DNA from: Caprimulgus europaeus
Lineage: Eukaryota > Chordata > Aves > Caprimulgiformes > Caprimulgidae
NCBI GenBank assembly: GCA_907165065.1
Contig: OU015528.1
Location: forward strand, 24,572,015-24,636,014
Direction: 5' to 3'
DNA length: 64,000 bases
Shown: positions 32,786-46,692 of the stretch, piece after piece
How the letters are laid out: every line of letters begins with the position of its first letter
How positions within the stretch are numbered: the stretch's first letter is position 1
The notes under the pieces: generated by a model
The model's database searches: none
The model's input: only the letters and a program-made list of their open reading frames with translations
What the model was told of the DNA's origin: nothing
Translations under genes and position numbers: made by a program

Positions 32786-35700
32786 CAGTGTTTAGTACCT
32801 TAAAAACATAGTTTATTTCTTAGTACAGTGACTTAGACTATTCTCTGAGGACATATAGGTTTGTTTGCTTCTATGTCCTTGTCAGTACTGAGTTCAACAA
32901 GCCCATCTTTTTACTTTTTTGTTACATTATAATTGTATTGTCTTTTCTGTGGGTAATTACAGTGTTAGAACTAGGCCCTATATATAAGTAGTTCACATTG
33001 TTCCTTCTAATTTGCAATATTGTACTTGTTTCAAAATTGAATTTTATCTGTGTTCATACTTGTCATCCAACTACCACTGTTAGGTTCCTCTGATTTTTTA
33101 TTTTTTTTCCCCCCCTGGTCATTATCAGTTTCATATTGTCCATGGTTCTGAAACAGCTCACTAGAATTAGCACCAGCATAACCTCACTCCTAGTGCCAGT
33201 GGCATTTTAAGCACCGTGTAAAACTGATATAATCTGGACAGATTTAGACAACAGAAGGGCTAAGTGCTGGCAGTCACTTAATGAATGTGGGATGCCAGCT
33301 ATTTCCAGATCATAGGGTTGGGTGAGTGCCCAGCCACATCCCAACAGGATGTTTGGATGAAACCTGCATGTATGTCATCCTCAGCCCTCCTACCCTGTCT
33401 TCTGTTGACAAAACATGTGGCAAATGGGCTAGAAAGAAGTAATTGTCTTCTCCAAATCCAGTCCCCTGATCTGCTCTGCTACTGTAAAACCCCGAGACTT
33501 CTAATTGTCCACAATGCTCACATTCATCAAGTGTCTTTAGTGTTTTATAAGGTCAAGTGGTTCCACCATGGCTACTAGGAAAGCAACAACAAAGTAGCTA
33601 ACAAGGATCAACAATATTTTGGGGTAAAACCTCTCACTGTAAATGCAGTCTAGATATGCATATCTTCCCAGCACTCTGTAAAAAGAGTTTTAGTTCATAA
33701 TCAGATATTTAGTTAAAGTTGCCTCTGTGAAATACATGCATATGGATTGTGCATTGCTGGAGAAAAATTTTCTTTCTTCATATACAGTAAAACTGCCTAC
33801 ATGAAACAGGTAGAAACTTGTACTGCAGAACTAGAAGGCACAAGACAAAATACAAGGCTTTAGGAAATGACAGGTTCTAAGACATATCATATTCCCCAGT
33901 CCCAAGTTACTTTGAGATCCTTGATGTAATTACAGTCCCGGAAGACCTGTCCCAGTTGTGGTGTCTCTCCTGCCTGCCTGTCTTACCACAGCTCTAGTCA
34001 AAATCTCCTTTTGGTGCTGTCAAACCAGGACATCCTCTCACTCTCAGAGCTGTGACCTCCCTTTCAGAGCTAATTTGACTTCTTCCCTTGACTGGGTAGT
34101 ATGTTTTCAATACTCCTTTAAGACAGGCAGCATAGTTTTAAGTTTGTGTAAATTACTTGAATGAAAGCAAGGTTTGACTCTTGCCTGAATATTGTATCCA
34201 TAAATTAAGCCTTTAGTTGCTAAAAAAAATCAATAATTTTTCTGTAAATTCTAACCCCCCAATTGTTAAGAACAGCTTTCTGCTAGAGTTTACTAACTGT
34301 GATGTAGTTAATGAACTTTAATATACTATATTATACTATACTATAACAATACGGTTACCTTAGATGCTGATATTTCATTTAGGCTCATGAACTGATAGAT
34401 ATTTCAAAAAGCTGGCCATTTCTGTTCATAGGTCTGTGAATGTCTTTCGGGGGCGGGGGGGGAAGTTAACACAATGAACTGTTCTTCTACTTAGAAAAAA
34501 TAAGTCTGAAAAAAATAACCGAACATGTGCTCTAGCTATACTTACCTGTGTGGTTTTTACTTGTTCAAATGTTATTTTAGGCCTATTCTTATATAACACA
34601 CACAAGACAGAAGATATGTAAACAGTGGTAATCACAGAAATTAGTTAATGCAGCCTGTAGTTTATCTGACATTATATAGATTTTCCTGTCAAGTCTGAAA
34701 ATATCCTACTCTACTTATTTGGAGTTTCTAGATGTTGTTCCTAATGGAAACTGAGCCTCTTAACCAGAGGTATCAGAAAGGTAGGAAATCTGACTATACC
34801 TGCCATCAGAAAATCCTCTCCCAGACTTTTCAGCACTTTATCAGCACACATGTGTGAAATGCAATAAATTATGAAACTGATAATCAGGAATGATTGGATT
34901 ACATTAATGTATTAGTTTTAAAACCTTTGCTGGGACACAAAGGAACAGAATACAGCTCATTGGAATCCAAACAGCCGTATAGGTTCTCAATTTCCTGCCC
35001 TGAAGTGTGAAATTCAGTATGTACTTTGGCTTCAGTACAGCTGATAAAATTGCGTATGACAGTGACTGCAGAACATTTAATAAAGGGGATGATTAATTGC
35101 TTTTCTTCTCTTAATATCAACATAAAATTATTTCTATGAAGTGTTATTTTGGAGAAAACATGCCACTTGGTGTTGATAAAGATTCAAATTAGGTAAGACA
35201 TTGAATTTTGGCTGCTTTCTGGCCACTCTTTAAAAAAAAAAGTTTAGAGAGTTAAAATACTTCAGCTCTTTTAAACAGAGTTTTAGTTTTAAGTGTTGGA
35301 GGTACCTCTTAATGTATGAAATTCCCTGGAAGAACATCTTCAGTATTGAATTTCTAAGTTGTGAAGCTGGTTGCAATCATTTAATATAATTGTATCTTTT
35401 TATAATTGCTTTCAGAGAAAGGTGAATTATAAGCTGAAAAGTAAGAAGCAGGAATATGAAGAACAGTAAAGGTAGAAGAAAGTAAGTTCCAAAATAGGAG
35501 TTGGAAAAGCTGCACTCAGTGTCTTTCTTTTTCTGTTACAGATTTTCTATTTGACCTTTGAAAGGCCAGTTAATGGGTCTATATGTACATTTTTATATGT
35601 CTTCAGCAAAAGTATATTTAAAATATTGAAATGCTTTAAAAGTATGGTGAGAGGTCCATTTAAATACCTCCTATAGATAGAAATAGCAATTACTATAGAG

Positions 35701-38700
35701 GCTTTAATATATTATTGACAAGTGCAGGACAAAAGGGAGTAGATGACTCTTTGTAATTCAAAATACCGCTAATATATCTTTTATTTGTCATTGTCATCAT
35801 TCATCCTCTATATGGCACGTATCATGTTTTCTTTTGAAGTAAGCACTATGAAATTGCTGCAAAGCAATAATTCTAAACTGCTAGGTAATATATTATGTGC
35901 TGTGAGCATTAACTGTGGCAAAGTGATGAGAACAGTAAACAATTTTTAGGTACCTCCTGAGGAACTATTCATCTTCTCCATGACATAAAGTAGAATTTCA
36001 GCCTGCAGGTTAAAAATAAGAAGTACCTGACCCTGAATTATGAGCTATCAGTTTTCAACTCCCCCACCTCTTCAAACCTAATACCATTTTTTCTGTATTT
36101 TCAGTATTTGACTTCCCTGGGCTTTTTTTGCCTCTTGTTACTGTAGATGACCTCTATGCAATGCACGAGCACTCTGTGATTGTTAAGGGAGAGAGATAGT
36201 CAGTGCATATGCACCATCACAAGAGACCATGCAACTTCTGCTTAATAATAAAATATCTTTACTTGTACAAATTCCTGAATTATTCCTAATCCCAAATGTT
36301 CTACAAGTTTAGTGGTGCTTCAGTGTTTATTTGTTTATGGCAACATCTGTGCCCTTGACAAGCTGAATGCTAAAATAATTTGCACTTCCTGTGACACAAT
36401 GGTTAACACTAGGCTTTTCCTGAGGGTATTTTCTGGCCACTGCCAGATATTAAATGTATTTAGATGCTGTAGGAGTGGAGAGGGAAGATTTAAGAGATTC
36501 CTCTTTAAACTGCTTGGATGCCTAAGACACTAATAGTGCCTGTTTTTTCATGCAAAAACACATAGAGCCATGCTCCCTTCATCTAGGTCTTCAAGAATTT
36601 CTGATTTGCCTGATTTTTAAATGCTCAGAGCATGTCTAACTTAAGACAAACACTTATCAATGGTTTCAAGGCTTTCTTCAGCATGAGTAGATTTGAATAT
36701 TTTGCTTCCACATTTTGTGAGTGCCTTAATTACTGAGCTATGAGTTACTCTGGTTAAAGGTGTCTGCTGTCTGTGCCTCCTGCTGATGCTTTAAAACACA
36801 ATAATTCAGCCATGGAGTCTTAGATCTGTGATATGGAATGGCTGCCCTATTTCATGCAGGAGGCAGAACTTCCACCATCCCTTCTTTTCCTTTTCCTGTT
36901 TGTGACTTAGACTTTCTGTACTCAGTGTGTTGACCCTTGGGAATCACAGTCTAGGAACCCATCTCCTTTCTGTACTTTTAGGAGGAACTTTAGGTGAGTG
37001 AGTTAGTACTGTGAATTCTGTGGGGAGAACCCTATGCATTTAAGTGATATTTATGAAAGCCTTCATATACATTTTAAAAAATCCTATGGTTTTGGAGTGG
37101 AGTTGCTAAGTGAAATTGTTTGTCCCACTTTTGCTATTACTTTGTTATGAGTAAGATTTTCTGAAGAAACACTGAGACATCCAGAATTTGATCTTTTATT
37201 ATTTTCGGTCACACAGCAGCAAAATAAAGGATCATTGCTATATACCCAACTGAGCAGTGTGTCTAACTATGGTAATATTCACATAGGATAATACTGCATA
37301 GCACCTAAATGCTCAGGTTTAAGACTCTGACTCTGTCTATTACTAATTGTCTTGGGGAAAACAGACATTGACTTGAGCAATATTTTATCAAGAGACTGTG
37401 CTGAGGTAGCTTTTAATGGCAGAAATTTTAAAACACAGCATGTATAGGGAACAAACCCAACCTTTGCAGAGGATATGTTGTTTTGTTTCAGGAAAAGGAG
37501 AGGAAAAGAGGAAGGTTATATTCCCATTCTTCTAATTCCTCAGCAGGTGATACTTTTTACCCTTCTTTCACTTCAGTGCAGAACAGCATGATGACACAAA
37601 GGGCTATTGAGCACACTCTGCTTACCTTAGCAAACACCAGGCTAAAAACCTGGGATGTGTGCTGTTTAAGCACGCAGCACACCTGCTAAACTTGTTGCAG
37701 TTATTTGGATGAGTAACTTCAGCAGTGCAAATGACTTTGTTGTAGCTGTTAAAGTACTCATAGCCAGTTCAGTAAGGACAGTCAGATATATAAACAGGCT
37801 TTGAAGGCTTGTTGCAAAATATCACAATGACTTTTCTTGCCAGTAATAGTAAGGTGAAAGGGTTGTTATTGCTATTTTCTATCATGCAAAATGCTTATAT
37901 GATGACTTTTTCTTTTGCTAAGGCAGTTCTATATGTGATGATAAAACAGTCTGACTATCAAATGTGACATTAAGGACATAGAACAAAATGTATGACAGTG
38001 TACTGGTTTTTACTTTTTATTAGCAGTTTATTAGGGGAAAAGGGAACATCCAAGCACAAGGATAACACAAATGTCCCCCAAAACCAGCCTTATACATTGT
38101 TGCCCAAAGCTACATTTGCTGTGAAAAGCAGAACTCATTTGTATAAGCAAGTTTTTATGGGTTTTTTGAACTGTATGGATTTTTAACTCTTAAAATGTCT
38201 TTCCTCTTTCATTGATGCCCTTGCAGTTTCATATTTACAAAAGTCAAAGTTTGAGTATAGGTCTTGAAACTTAAGCCAGCTAAAATCAGAGGAGCCTTTA
38301 TTTATAAATGTTTGTTTAACTGTACTGTCCTTGTCAGAATGGAGTGTTGACAGCTATCTAGTATGTCTTTGCTTCAAGTAGTTGGTGACCCACCTGGCAG
38401 CTGAATAAAAATAGTAAAGAAAAAGTGTGTTAAGTCAGACATCACATTGAGAGTTTGTAATTGAATTGCAGACATATACTACAATGGTGTTTTTCATTCC
38501 GTAAGATTGCTGGCTTCCAACGTTATGGAGGAATGCCTGATTAAAGGGAGGGCTGCAAGTTAATTCCCAACATGCTCCTTGGCAGCTTTTTCATTTCACT
38601 TATAGGTAGGAGCAGGTGGTGTCATTTAGAATTAAATACTTCATGTCTAGGTTAGCAGGAAAACAGCATTTAGTGATGAAATGTCCCTGAAACAAATCTC

Positions 38701-41359
38701 ATTAATTGTTCACTGGTTTGTAGTAATTTTATCTATATTTACATACTGTAATGCAAGTACAATGGAACTTCTTATATTTAAGTTGCACTTAACACTGAAT
38801 TCAACCAGAAGCAATAAAGGACCAGAATAATTTCGGAACAAAATATGGTACAGCAATACTCTGTCCTTTTTTACTGAAATAATAGAGCAGTTTTTCTGTT
38901 TCTTTAAGTTGAGATTTAAAGGCAAGATCTTCAGAGTTTGCTAATTTGTAGTATTATTTTCAACAAATTTGCTTTTGTGGTATTTTTAACGTATGTGAAA
39001 TGTGAAAATGTGTATACCTTACTCATACACTATGTGGCTGCTTTTCATAATGTTGCATAAATGGTAATTATGCTACATTTATATGCTAAAAGTTGAACTC
39101 GATATTTCACTGTGGTTATCTAATGGTTATTGGATGGTGTTGTGGCAAAACCACCCATCTTTTAAAAGAAAAAATGTATCTTTCAAACAATGAATCACAC
39201 TTTTACTCCAAGTGTACCGGGGCTCACCTGTGCTTTACTGGTGAAGCTCCACATTGCAGTTGCATTTGAGGAGCCCCAGGAAGGACACAGTATGCTCTCT
39301 GCTTTGCACACATCAGTTCCATCAGTTAATACTGAAGGGAAAAAGACCTATACCAATATTATATCTCTGTCATCTATGGGCCTAATAGGAATGTATTGCC
39401 TAAAAATGAAGGGCCCAACAGTGAAAAGAATTCTGATACTGACTCTGAGATGGTGCTCAGCATACAAAAAAGGACTAACTTTTAGTTCCAGGTTGGAGTC
39501 CTACTTGTTTGTTGGTTTGATTTTTTTTTGTTTGTTTGTTTTTGTTTTTTACCCTCTATAGATTTGCTTGAAATAAAATTGACCTGCTTTAAGAAAAAAA
39601 AAACAACATATCAACAACAGGTAGAAAGTAGTTTGGCTCAAAAGCCATAATGAAAGTCAAATTGTCTGTTCTCCTCTGTTTCTATTGTTCTAGACAATCA
39701 GACAGTGCTGCAACATTTCCATTTGGAGTAGTTTAGATCATGCCTACCACTTCAACCAGTTCGTTTTGACATTTCTTGTAGATAGTTCTTTTTTCCTATG
39801 TTGCTGTCTCGGTCTGATTTACCTCATAAAGCTTCATTATGTTACTCAGAGAAAATTTCTATGTTTTGTAACAGCAATTAGTTTAAATTGCACCTTAGTA
39901 CTTTTATTTCCTAAACAAATGTGTTGCATAATGAGACTTAAATTAATCTGAGCAGCTCAGAGACTCTGGACAGGACAACTGCAGCTTGGAAGAGTTTCTC
40001 TCTTATATTTTATTTTGTAGAGAGTTAACTAAGTATTAAGATGCTCAGGAAATATGTATCAGACACTTTTTCATCTACAGCTACCTATTAGTTGAAAAAC
40101 ATTTTATGTACATGAGGAATCACGGTTACTTTCTTTCTGCTGCTTTAAATTTCATGTTACAAAGACTTCTACAAGAAAATAAAGCTGACCCTAAGATGAT
40201 ACCACTTTAATACCATTGCATGATTTCATACTGACAGACAGGATGATTATAATAATTAGTGCTATCATAATTACTTTTATTATTATTGTGATCAATTTTT
40301 TTTCACTATCAGCCAATATTAAGACCTAATTTAACTTACAAGATACATATCAGGCAATGAATGTTGAACTAAAACCAGCCCTACAGTTTCATTATAAGTC
40401 ATCAGCTTTATAGTTAAATACACTAAGCAGAGTTTAAGAAAAATTGATTACATGTTTATTTATTTAATAGTTGTTTTCAGAAGAGTTATATTGACACATG
40501 ATAGTAATGATGTAATAAATTTTGACAAGTAAAGCTCGTATATGCATATAGGACATTAGATCTTATATTTTTATGTAAACTTTAGACTGCACTACAGGAA
40601 GTAAAAGAGTTTGGGTGTTTGTTTTAGAAAACCCAACTGAATATAAGGGAATTGTTGCTCAATGGCTGGGTATTTAGTGTCTACCTGAATGTAATTCCCT
40701 TTAGGCTATACTGTTGAGCAGTTCATAATTGAAGCATCTAAAATCATTGTCATGTTTATGAATATAGGCTGACTCTTACTGCCTTTTCATAGATACTCAT
40801 GCTATATATTTTGAAAATTGACACATTTCTTTTCAAGTAAGAAACCTGTGAAATAATTTGTTTCAAAATAATCTATGATCTCTTTTGAAACCTTTTCAAA
40901 TCCAACCCTATCACTGTCATAAAGAATTTTCCATTATCATGCCCCAATTTTTTCTCTTATATAGGCCATCCTTTTTGTACTACATCCAAAAAAGACAGTA
41001 ATGCCAAAGCTTTCAAGAATTTTGCTCACAGCACCCTCCTTCATTCTCTTAACCCTGAGTAAGAAAGGTGGAAGGGATGACAGAGATTTCTGCTGTTGAC
41101 AGATAATAAACTGACAGAATGATGGTGAAAAAGTGAACCATGAGAAATTAGAAATTAAAAGATTTATAGATCCCTTAGTTGCTTGCTTAATTAGATTTAG
41201 ACATCACCCAGCTGTTGAAACAACCTTTGAAAAAAATGCTGATAACCATGGAATGAGCATTTATCACCTAGTTGTTTGATATTTACATATGTTAACAACC
41301 TTTGAATTACATTATATTTGTCCTCACAAAATGGTGATAACATTAAGACCTTTTGCAAA
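32786..41359. other. Unique AT-rich DNA, no gene seen
   Basis: No repeat family recognised. The longest open frame is 39190-39561 (123 codons), without a domain and with a hydrophobic low-complexity tail encoded by a GTTT-like run. About 10 bases after its stop is an AATAAA (39572-39577) followed by an A10 tract at 39594-39603. A G-rich run lies at 34449-34463. Confidence 0.6.
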
Positions 41360-41795
41360 TGTTCTAACATAAAACTATACTTAAAAAGTACTTAAGTCTG
41401 AGAAAGGACGTATAGATAAAGACTAATGACCAAACATTCTTCAAGGAATACTGTCCCAAGCATGTAAAAGAGGCAGTACTGTGCAGAATCAAAGAGGAGT
41501 TCAATCAGGGGATACAGTGATGAAGGCTATTGAAGACCACCGACTCATTTTACTGCGCAAGCTGAAGGACATTTACCTATGCTAAATAGTTACAGGAAAT
41601 GTTTTGAATATGTAGATAATTTCTAGGAACTTCAATGAATATACATGCATTAGGTCAATAATGTGTGCTGAAACAAAGACAGACACACACCTTGAGGGGG
41701 GAGCGATCTCCGCGTGTGTCCAGCACTGCAATAAAGAACACCTGCTTTCTAAAACTCCAAAACGAGTCTTAGAGAGTTTCTCTGACTGACTTTCA
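41360..41795 (+). mobile_element. LTR of an endogenous retrovirus
   Basis: The downstream half has clear LTR character. A block rich in 'gacagacacacaccttgagg', then 'gagcgatctccgcgtgtg', is followed by AATAAA at 41730-41735 and by a U5-like end 'cgagtcttagagagtttctc' up to about 41795. The combination resembles avian retroviral R-U5 sequence. The 5' boundary is placed at a TG in 'aaatgttctaacata' from recollection of related copies and is uncertain. No target site duplication was found and no retroviral genes flank it. The class was not determined. Confidence 0.65.
41730..41735 (+). terminator. Polyadenylation signal of the retroviral LTR
   Basis: AATAAA in 'cagcactgcaataaagaac', followed about 30-60 bases later by the U5-like end. 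The sequence and its place are typical for the R region. Confidence 0.7.
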
Positions 41796-42384
41796 ATGGA
41801 ATAATGGCTCACACAAGTTGTCCTGAATGGAAGCATGAGGGAAGCGCTATTAACAACTGGTACAGTCTGTGGTGATGTACAGTGAGTGAAAAGGGAGGAA
41901 CAACTAGACTAGAATAAAGAACCTGGTAAAATTTTAAAAGAAAAATAACTGAAACATTAAATAACCATATTCAGTAGCTATGAAAAGAGAAAACATGGTG
42001 GTCAAAGGTGTTTAAAATAAAAGGTACTTGGTGAACTATTTTGTGTCATAATTTAAAGTGGTAAATAATAATAAAAAAAAGCCGAGTTGTACAATTTACT
42101 TTTGTTCTAATCAAATTGTGTGATTCAGAAATATTACTCTGTTCTACAGGATACAAGAACATGCCTAAACACATGCATGTTCTTGATTCTAACTCACCAG
42201 TCTGAACCCAGCATGTATCCCATACAACAGGCTTTGAGTTTCCAGATCTCCTTTATTCTGTTCTCCAAAAAGATTGTCTTCCTAAGCTCTGTGCCAGATG
42301 TAGTCATACTTCACATATCTATTTGCTTGCTGGGTCTTACTCCTTAATTTCTTACTATTTCCTGTTTAAAAATTCATATACTAC
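41796..42384. other. Unique AT-rich DNA between two LTR pieces
   Basis: About 590 bases without a recognisable element; an AATAATAA-rich patch at 42064-42080 is the only low-complexity part. Confidence 0.55.
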
Positions 42385-42456
42385 TGTCCTGGTTTTTAGC
42401 TGAAACAAAGCTGGGTTTCTTTTTCAGTAGTTAAAATAATGCTACATTTTGCTAGG
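42385..42456 (+). mobile_element. 5' end fragment of the same LTR family as 48060-48678
   Basis: 'tgtcctggtttttagctg' followed by 'gctgggtttctttttcagtag' aligns closely with the reverse complement of 48605-48678 ('tgtcctcatttttagctg...'). About 70 bases are recognisable before the similarity is lost. It begins with the LTR's TG end. This is a truncated relic in the opposite orientation to the full LTR. Confidence 0.7.
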
Positions 42457-45400
42457 ACAACTATTAACTCTTATCTCCTTATTTTGCTATTTGTATGCAA
42501 TTTAAACAGAATATCTTATATTCTTTCCAGCTTACCTGAAAATTTTGTTGATTTCTTTGATCTTCTGTTTTGTTTATTTGAGGCACAAAGAAGCAGAGGT
42601 TTGACAAAAAGGAAGGTGGAATACAGAAACAAAACACTTTTAGGAAAAAATACCAGGAGGGGAAAAATAATAAAAAGAAGGAAAAAGATGGAAGAACTGA
42701 AAGCAGCATTTGAGTTAAATATAAAATATTCTTATGGAAACTGGATTATAAATGCATATTGACCAGTTTTACCTATCCCACAGAGAGGCGTCTTTACTGG
42801 CAGCATTCAGCTTTGCTTCCACAGTTCATTGTTGTGAGATTGCAGTTACATAAATCGAAACTTCCTGTAATTACTTGTCATTAATGTGAAAATGAGCCTC
42901 TAAGGATACTGTTTGCACAAACCTCTCTGGCTGTATACAAGGTTCAGCGAACCTCTGAGTGGTGTAAGGAGTGTTATTACTTCCCCTGCTCCTATGATTT
43001 GATTATGTAACACATACCACAGTATAGCCCTTGAAGTAAAAACAGCTGATGTAAGTCTTCTCCTTTTTACTTTATTTTAAGTATACATTATTAAGAAAAA
43101 AAAAAGTATTCTTATATACAGGCAAATCAGTTTTGAACTCTGATTTCCAGTATAGCAAAAAAATCTGCTCTACCAAGTGTATTTTCCACTTTGCCTTTAA
43201 AAAGGCTAGAATTGTCATTAAATAAATATATATAAGTAGGACATATACAAGAAGTTCCCTTTGGAAGAGCAATATTACATATAAACTACCTTTAATGCAC
43301 ATACACTCACTGAATTTTTGTTGCACTCCTTTTCATTATTTTCAAACATATCTGAAAGGTAAAAATCAATATGAATTTATTCCAAATTTATAGTCTGATG
43401 TGTGAGTATCCTTTTATACATTTTGAAAGACCTGATAAGGAACATATTTTACATTTACAATGTAAGAATACTTAAACATTGAAGAAAATTATATGAGAAT
43501 GCGCAAATAATTTTCACACACTGATACTTCAAATTAATATAGAAGTTCTATGCTCTTAGAAAAAGGGATGGATGATTTTTTTTTTTCTTCAATTGTCAAG
43601 TTAGTAAATATATTCCTTGAATAACTTAGGAATATAAAATGAAATACTTTTCTGTGGAAAAATCTGATCCTGTCTGGTTTATTCTTATTAATGTTACAGA
43701 TGACACATTTACATAAAATTGCAGTTGTCCATAAAGAGATGCAAAACTGCCATCAGTAAGTAAAAGATTGTATTTGTATTCTGAATTTTCAAAAACATTA
43801 TTGCACAAATAGTATTATATATAAACTGATAAAATTTTAGACACCATTATCATTCATGGCCAGTGTAGGCATGCTGGCCTGAATTTTTTACTTCTTTTTC
43901 TTTAGACCTAAATAATTAAAGTTATAAATTATTTTAGGGGGGGGGAAAAGAAGTAAGCACTTAGGTTAGCTTTCATCTTATCTAAAAATTAGACATGTAT
44001 GTCTGAGGTAGTGACTCAAGGCTGTCTGTATAATCAGTGAGGAAGAAGAGGCAACCCAGATGAAAATTCATGTTGGGAATGAAATGACATATCTCAGGAT
44101 AAAATAATTTTTAGTTGAGATCAGTAACTAGAAAGGAAGACAGGAATATGTGTCTCAGTCTTTTAAGTACAACTTTTAAGCACTAAAAAATAGGTTGGAA
44201 GAATAGAATCATTAAACATAACTCTAAGCTTCCCATTCAGTTTGATAAAGTCCTCAGATATGCTAACAATTTTACTAAATTCCCAAAGGCTAACAGATCT
44301 TGCATATAAACATTGTCCTCTTATTCCCAATACTTCTGAATTTTTAACAATTTTATCCTCAGTTTCACTGAAAAATACTATATTCTTATAAATTAATTTT
44401 AGTGTCAAATGAAGTAAAAAATAAACTTGAAAACAGATACATCACTATTCAGTGTACCTTGCTACTTCCATTAACCATTCATCCAATCTGCCTAACTTTG
44501 ATCTCAGTCAAAATAATGGAATAGCTATTCAAAGCTTGATAAATAAAGACATAAACTAAATTGCTTAAAATAATGCCTGTCAGCTCGGGATTTTACAAAA
44601 TATAATGGATTTTATGGAATCTAATCTTTTTAATGGACTTGTAATTAGGACTGTAGGAGTAACTGATTTTTAGTTCAGCAGATTAACCAAAAAATTATGT
44701 ACGGACAATCTAATTTAATTTATTATATTTGTTTTTATTATACTAAAAACACTGAAACCTACTTTAGGACAATATGAAACTTTTAATTTGATAGGAAACT
44801 AAACTTTTAATTTGGGACAAGGTCCCCAAGCATGTATTTTAATGAAGTGTTGCAGTGCTGCAGGTTAGCTCCCATTGTTCAGGATACTCTCTGTCATCCT
44901 GTGATCCCAAACAACTTTTTCTAGGCTGAGGTCAGTGAGATGCTTTGCATCACTGCTATGTTGCCGTCCAGAAGCATGAATCCTGGTTCTTATCTATTCT
45001 GATTGATCAAAGAAGAAATCTCAGCCCACTGTGCTCAAAGTAGTTCTTCGGGAAAAAAGGAAAAAAAAACCCAATCAAACAAACAAAACACAAAACCCCC
45101 AAACTACTGAAACATTTTAGTTATAGAAGATGCTAAAATTGGAGCTGACTATACTCTAAAATGATACATAGGTGCAATCAGAAGGTTTCTGAACAATTTC
45201 CTGCCGCACCAAGATTACCTTGGTAAGGTCTCCCAGGGCTGGGGTAAGACCAACGGTTGCTTAGATCTTATCTTACAAAGGAGTCAGAAGATGACCAAGT
45301 ATACATCTGGACCTGAAATGAAACTGAGATGCATTTTCAGGTTCAGTAACAGACATAGCCTAAATCTTCTTACTTAAAATTTAATTGGTTGTTTCAAGGC

Positions 45401-46010
45401 AGCATTGATTTCACTTGATGGAAATAGCGCTTATTCTACATAAGCAGATGTATAGAGATGTATACCTATTTAGCTGAAATTTAGATAATTGGGTTTTATT
45501 GAATATTCTGAGAGGCTTTTTATTGATGTGAAAGGTTGATCAAGTAGGTTGCAGCTGATTTTCAAAAGATTATGCAAACTGGAAACTTTGGTCACCTACC
45601 TAGTATAAAATAGCAACTATTGACAAATTTTAGACAAGACTAGGTAGTAAGTTTTCTCTCCCTTTTTTAATTCTGTCCTTCACTTGGAATTTTGATTATC
45701 TCTATTGTGTAAACTGTAGAGTATTATGATAGCACAAGATTGTTTTTGAAAAAAGTTATCAACTGAATTCACCTGTTTAATATTTTATCACTGTTGTTTC
45801 AATTACAAAAAAACCCTAATCATCCTCAATTACATTAACATTCATAGCAGTATTTGCATATGCACTAATAAGTGACACTACTTTGAGGGACATATTGCAT
45901 TTGAAGAAATGTGTTCTTTCAGTAATTAATTTACATAAATGCAGGTGACCTCTCATGAAGTATTAGGGAAATCGGCAAAGATAACACTGGTTCTCATGAA
46001 TGTATACCAC
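42457..46010. other. Unique AT-rich DNA, no gene seen
   Basis: No further element recognised. A 14-base direct repeat (AAACTTTTAATTTG) occurs at 44777-44790 and 44801-44814. An A-rich stretch with CAAA units lies at 45053-45105. The 107-codon open frame at 42439-42762 is lysine-rich at its end because of an A-rich stretch and has no domain. Confidence 0.6.
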
Positions 46011-46654
46011 AAAATCACAGAATGTTAAGGATTGGAAGGGACCTCAAAAGGTCATCTAGTCCAATCCCCCTGCTGTAGCAGGATCACCTACAGCAGGTTA
46101 TGCAGGAAGGCATCCAGGCAGGTCTTGAATGTCTCCAGAGAAGGAGACGCCACAACCTCCCTGGGCAGCCTGTTCCAGTGCTCTGTCACCCTCACCATAA
46201 AGAAGTTTCTTCTCAAGTTTAAGTGGAACCTCTTGTGTTCCAGCTTACACCCATTGACCCTTGTCCTACCATTGGCTGTCACCGAGAAGAGTCTGGCTCC
46301 ATCCTCGTGACACTCACACTTTATATATTTATAAACATTAATGAGGTCACCCCTCAGTCTCCTCTTCTCCAAGCTAAAGAGGCCCAGCTCCCTCAGCCTT
46401 TCTCATAAGGGAGATGCTCCACTCCCTTAATCATCTTGGTGGCTCTGTGCTGGACTCTCTCAAGCAGTTCCCTGTCCTTCTTGAACTGTGGGGCCCAGAA
46501 CTGGACACAATATTCCAGATGTGGCCTCACCAGGGCAAAGTAGAGGGGGAGGAGAATGTCTCTCGACTTACTAACCACACCCCTTCTAGTCCAGGTCTCT
46601 CTGGATGGCAGCACAGCCTTCTGGTGTGTCAGCCACTCCTCCCAATTTTGTGTC
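46011..46654 (-). mobile_element. CR1 non-LTR retrotransposon with an internal deletion
   Basis: Antisense CR1 starting at 'aaaatcacagaatg' (3' terminus) and running through 'ggaagggacctcaaaagg', 'ctgggcagcctgttccag', 'ccttgtcctaccattgg', 'cagaactggacacaatattc' and 'tctctcgacttactaacc'. At about 46590 it jumps straight to 'ccaggtctctctggatgg', which in other copies lies roughly 220 bases further upstream in the element. It ends at 'cccaattttgtgtc' beside an AT microsatellite. Minus-strand frames at 46088-46372 and from about 46590 down to 46393 carry ORF2 C-terminal motifs ([19 protein letters not shown]), but the copy is split by frameshifts. Confidence 0.93.
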
Positions 46655-46659
46655 TCATT

Positions 46660-46692
46660 CATATATATATATATGTATTTATATATATATAA
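46660..46692. repeat. AT-rich microsatellite
   Basis: (AT)n interrupted by GTATTT, directly at the truncated 5' end of the CR1 copy. Confidence 0.9.

Noticed and set aside
33285-33578. 97-codon frame in a less AT-rich patch
   Set aside because: No domain; the composition alone does not support an exon.
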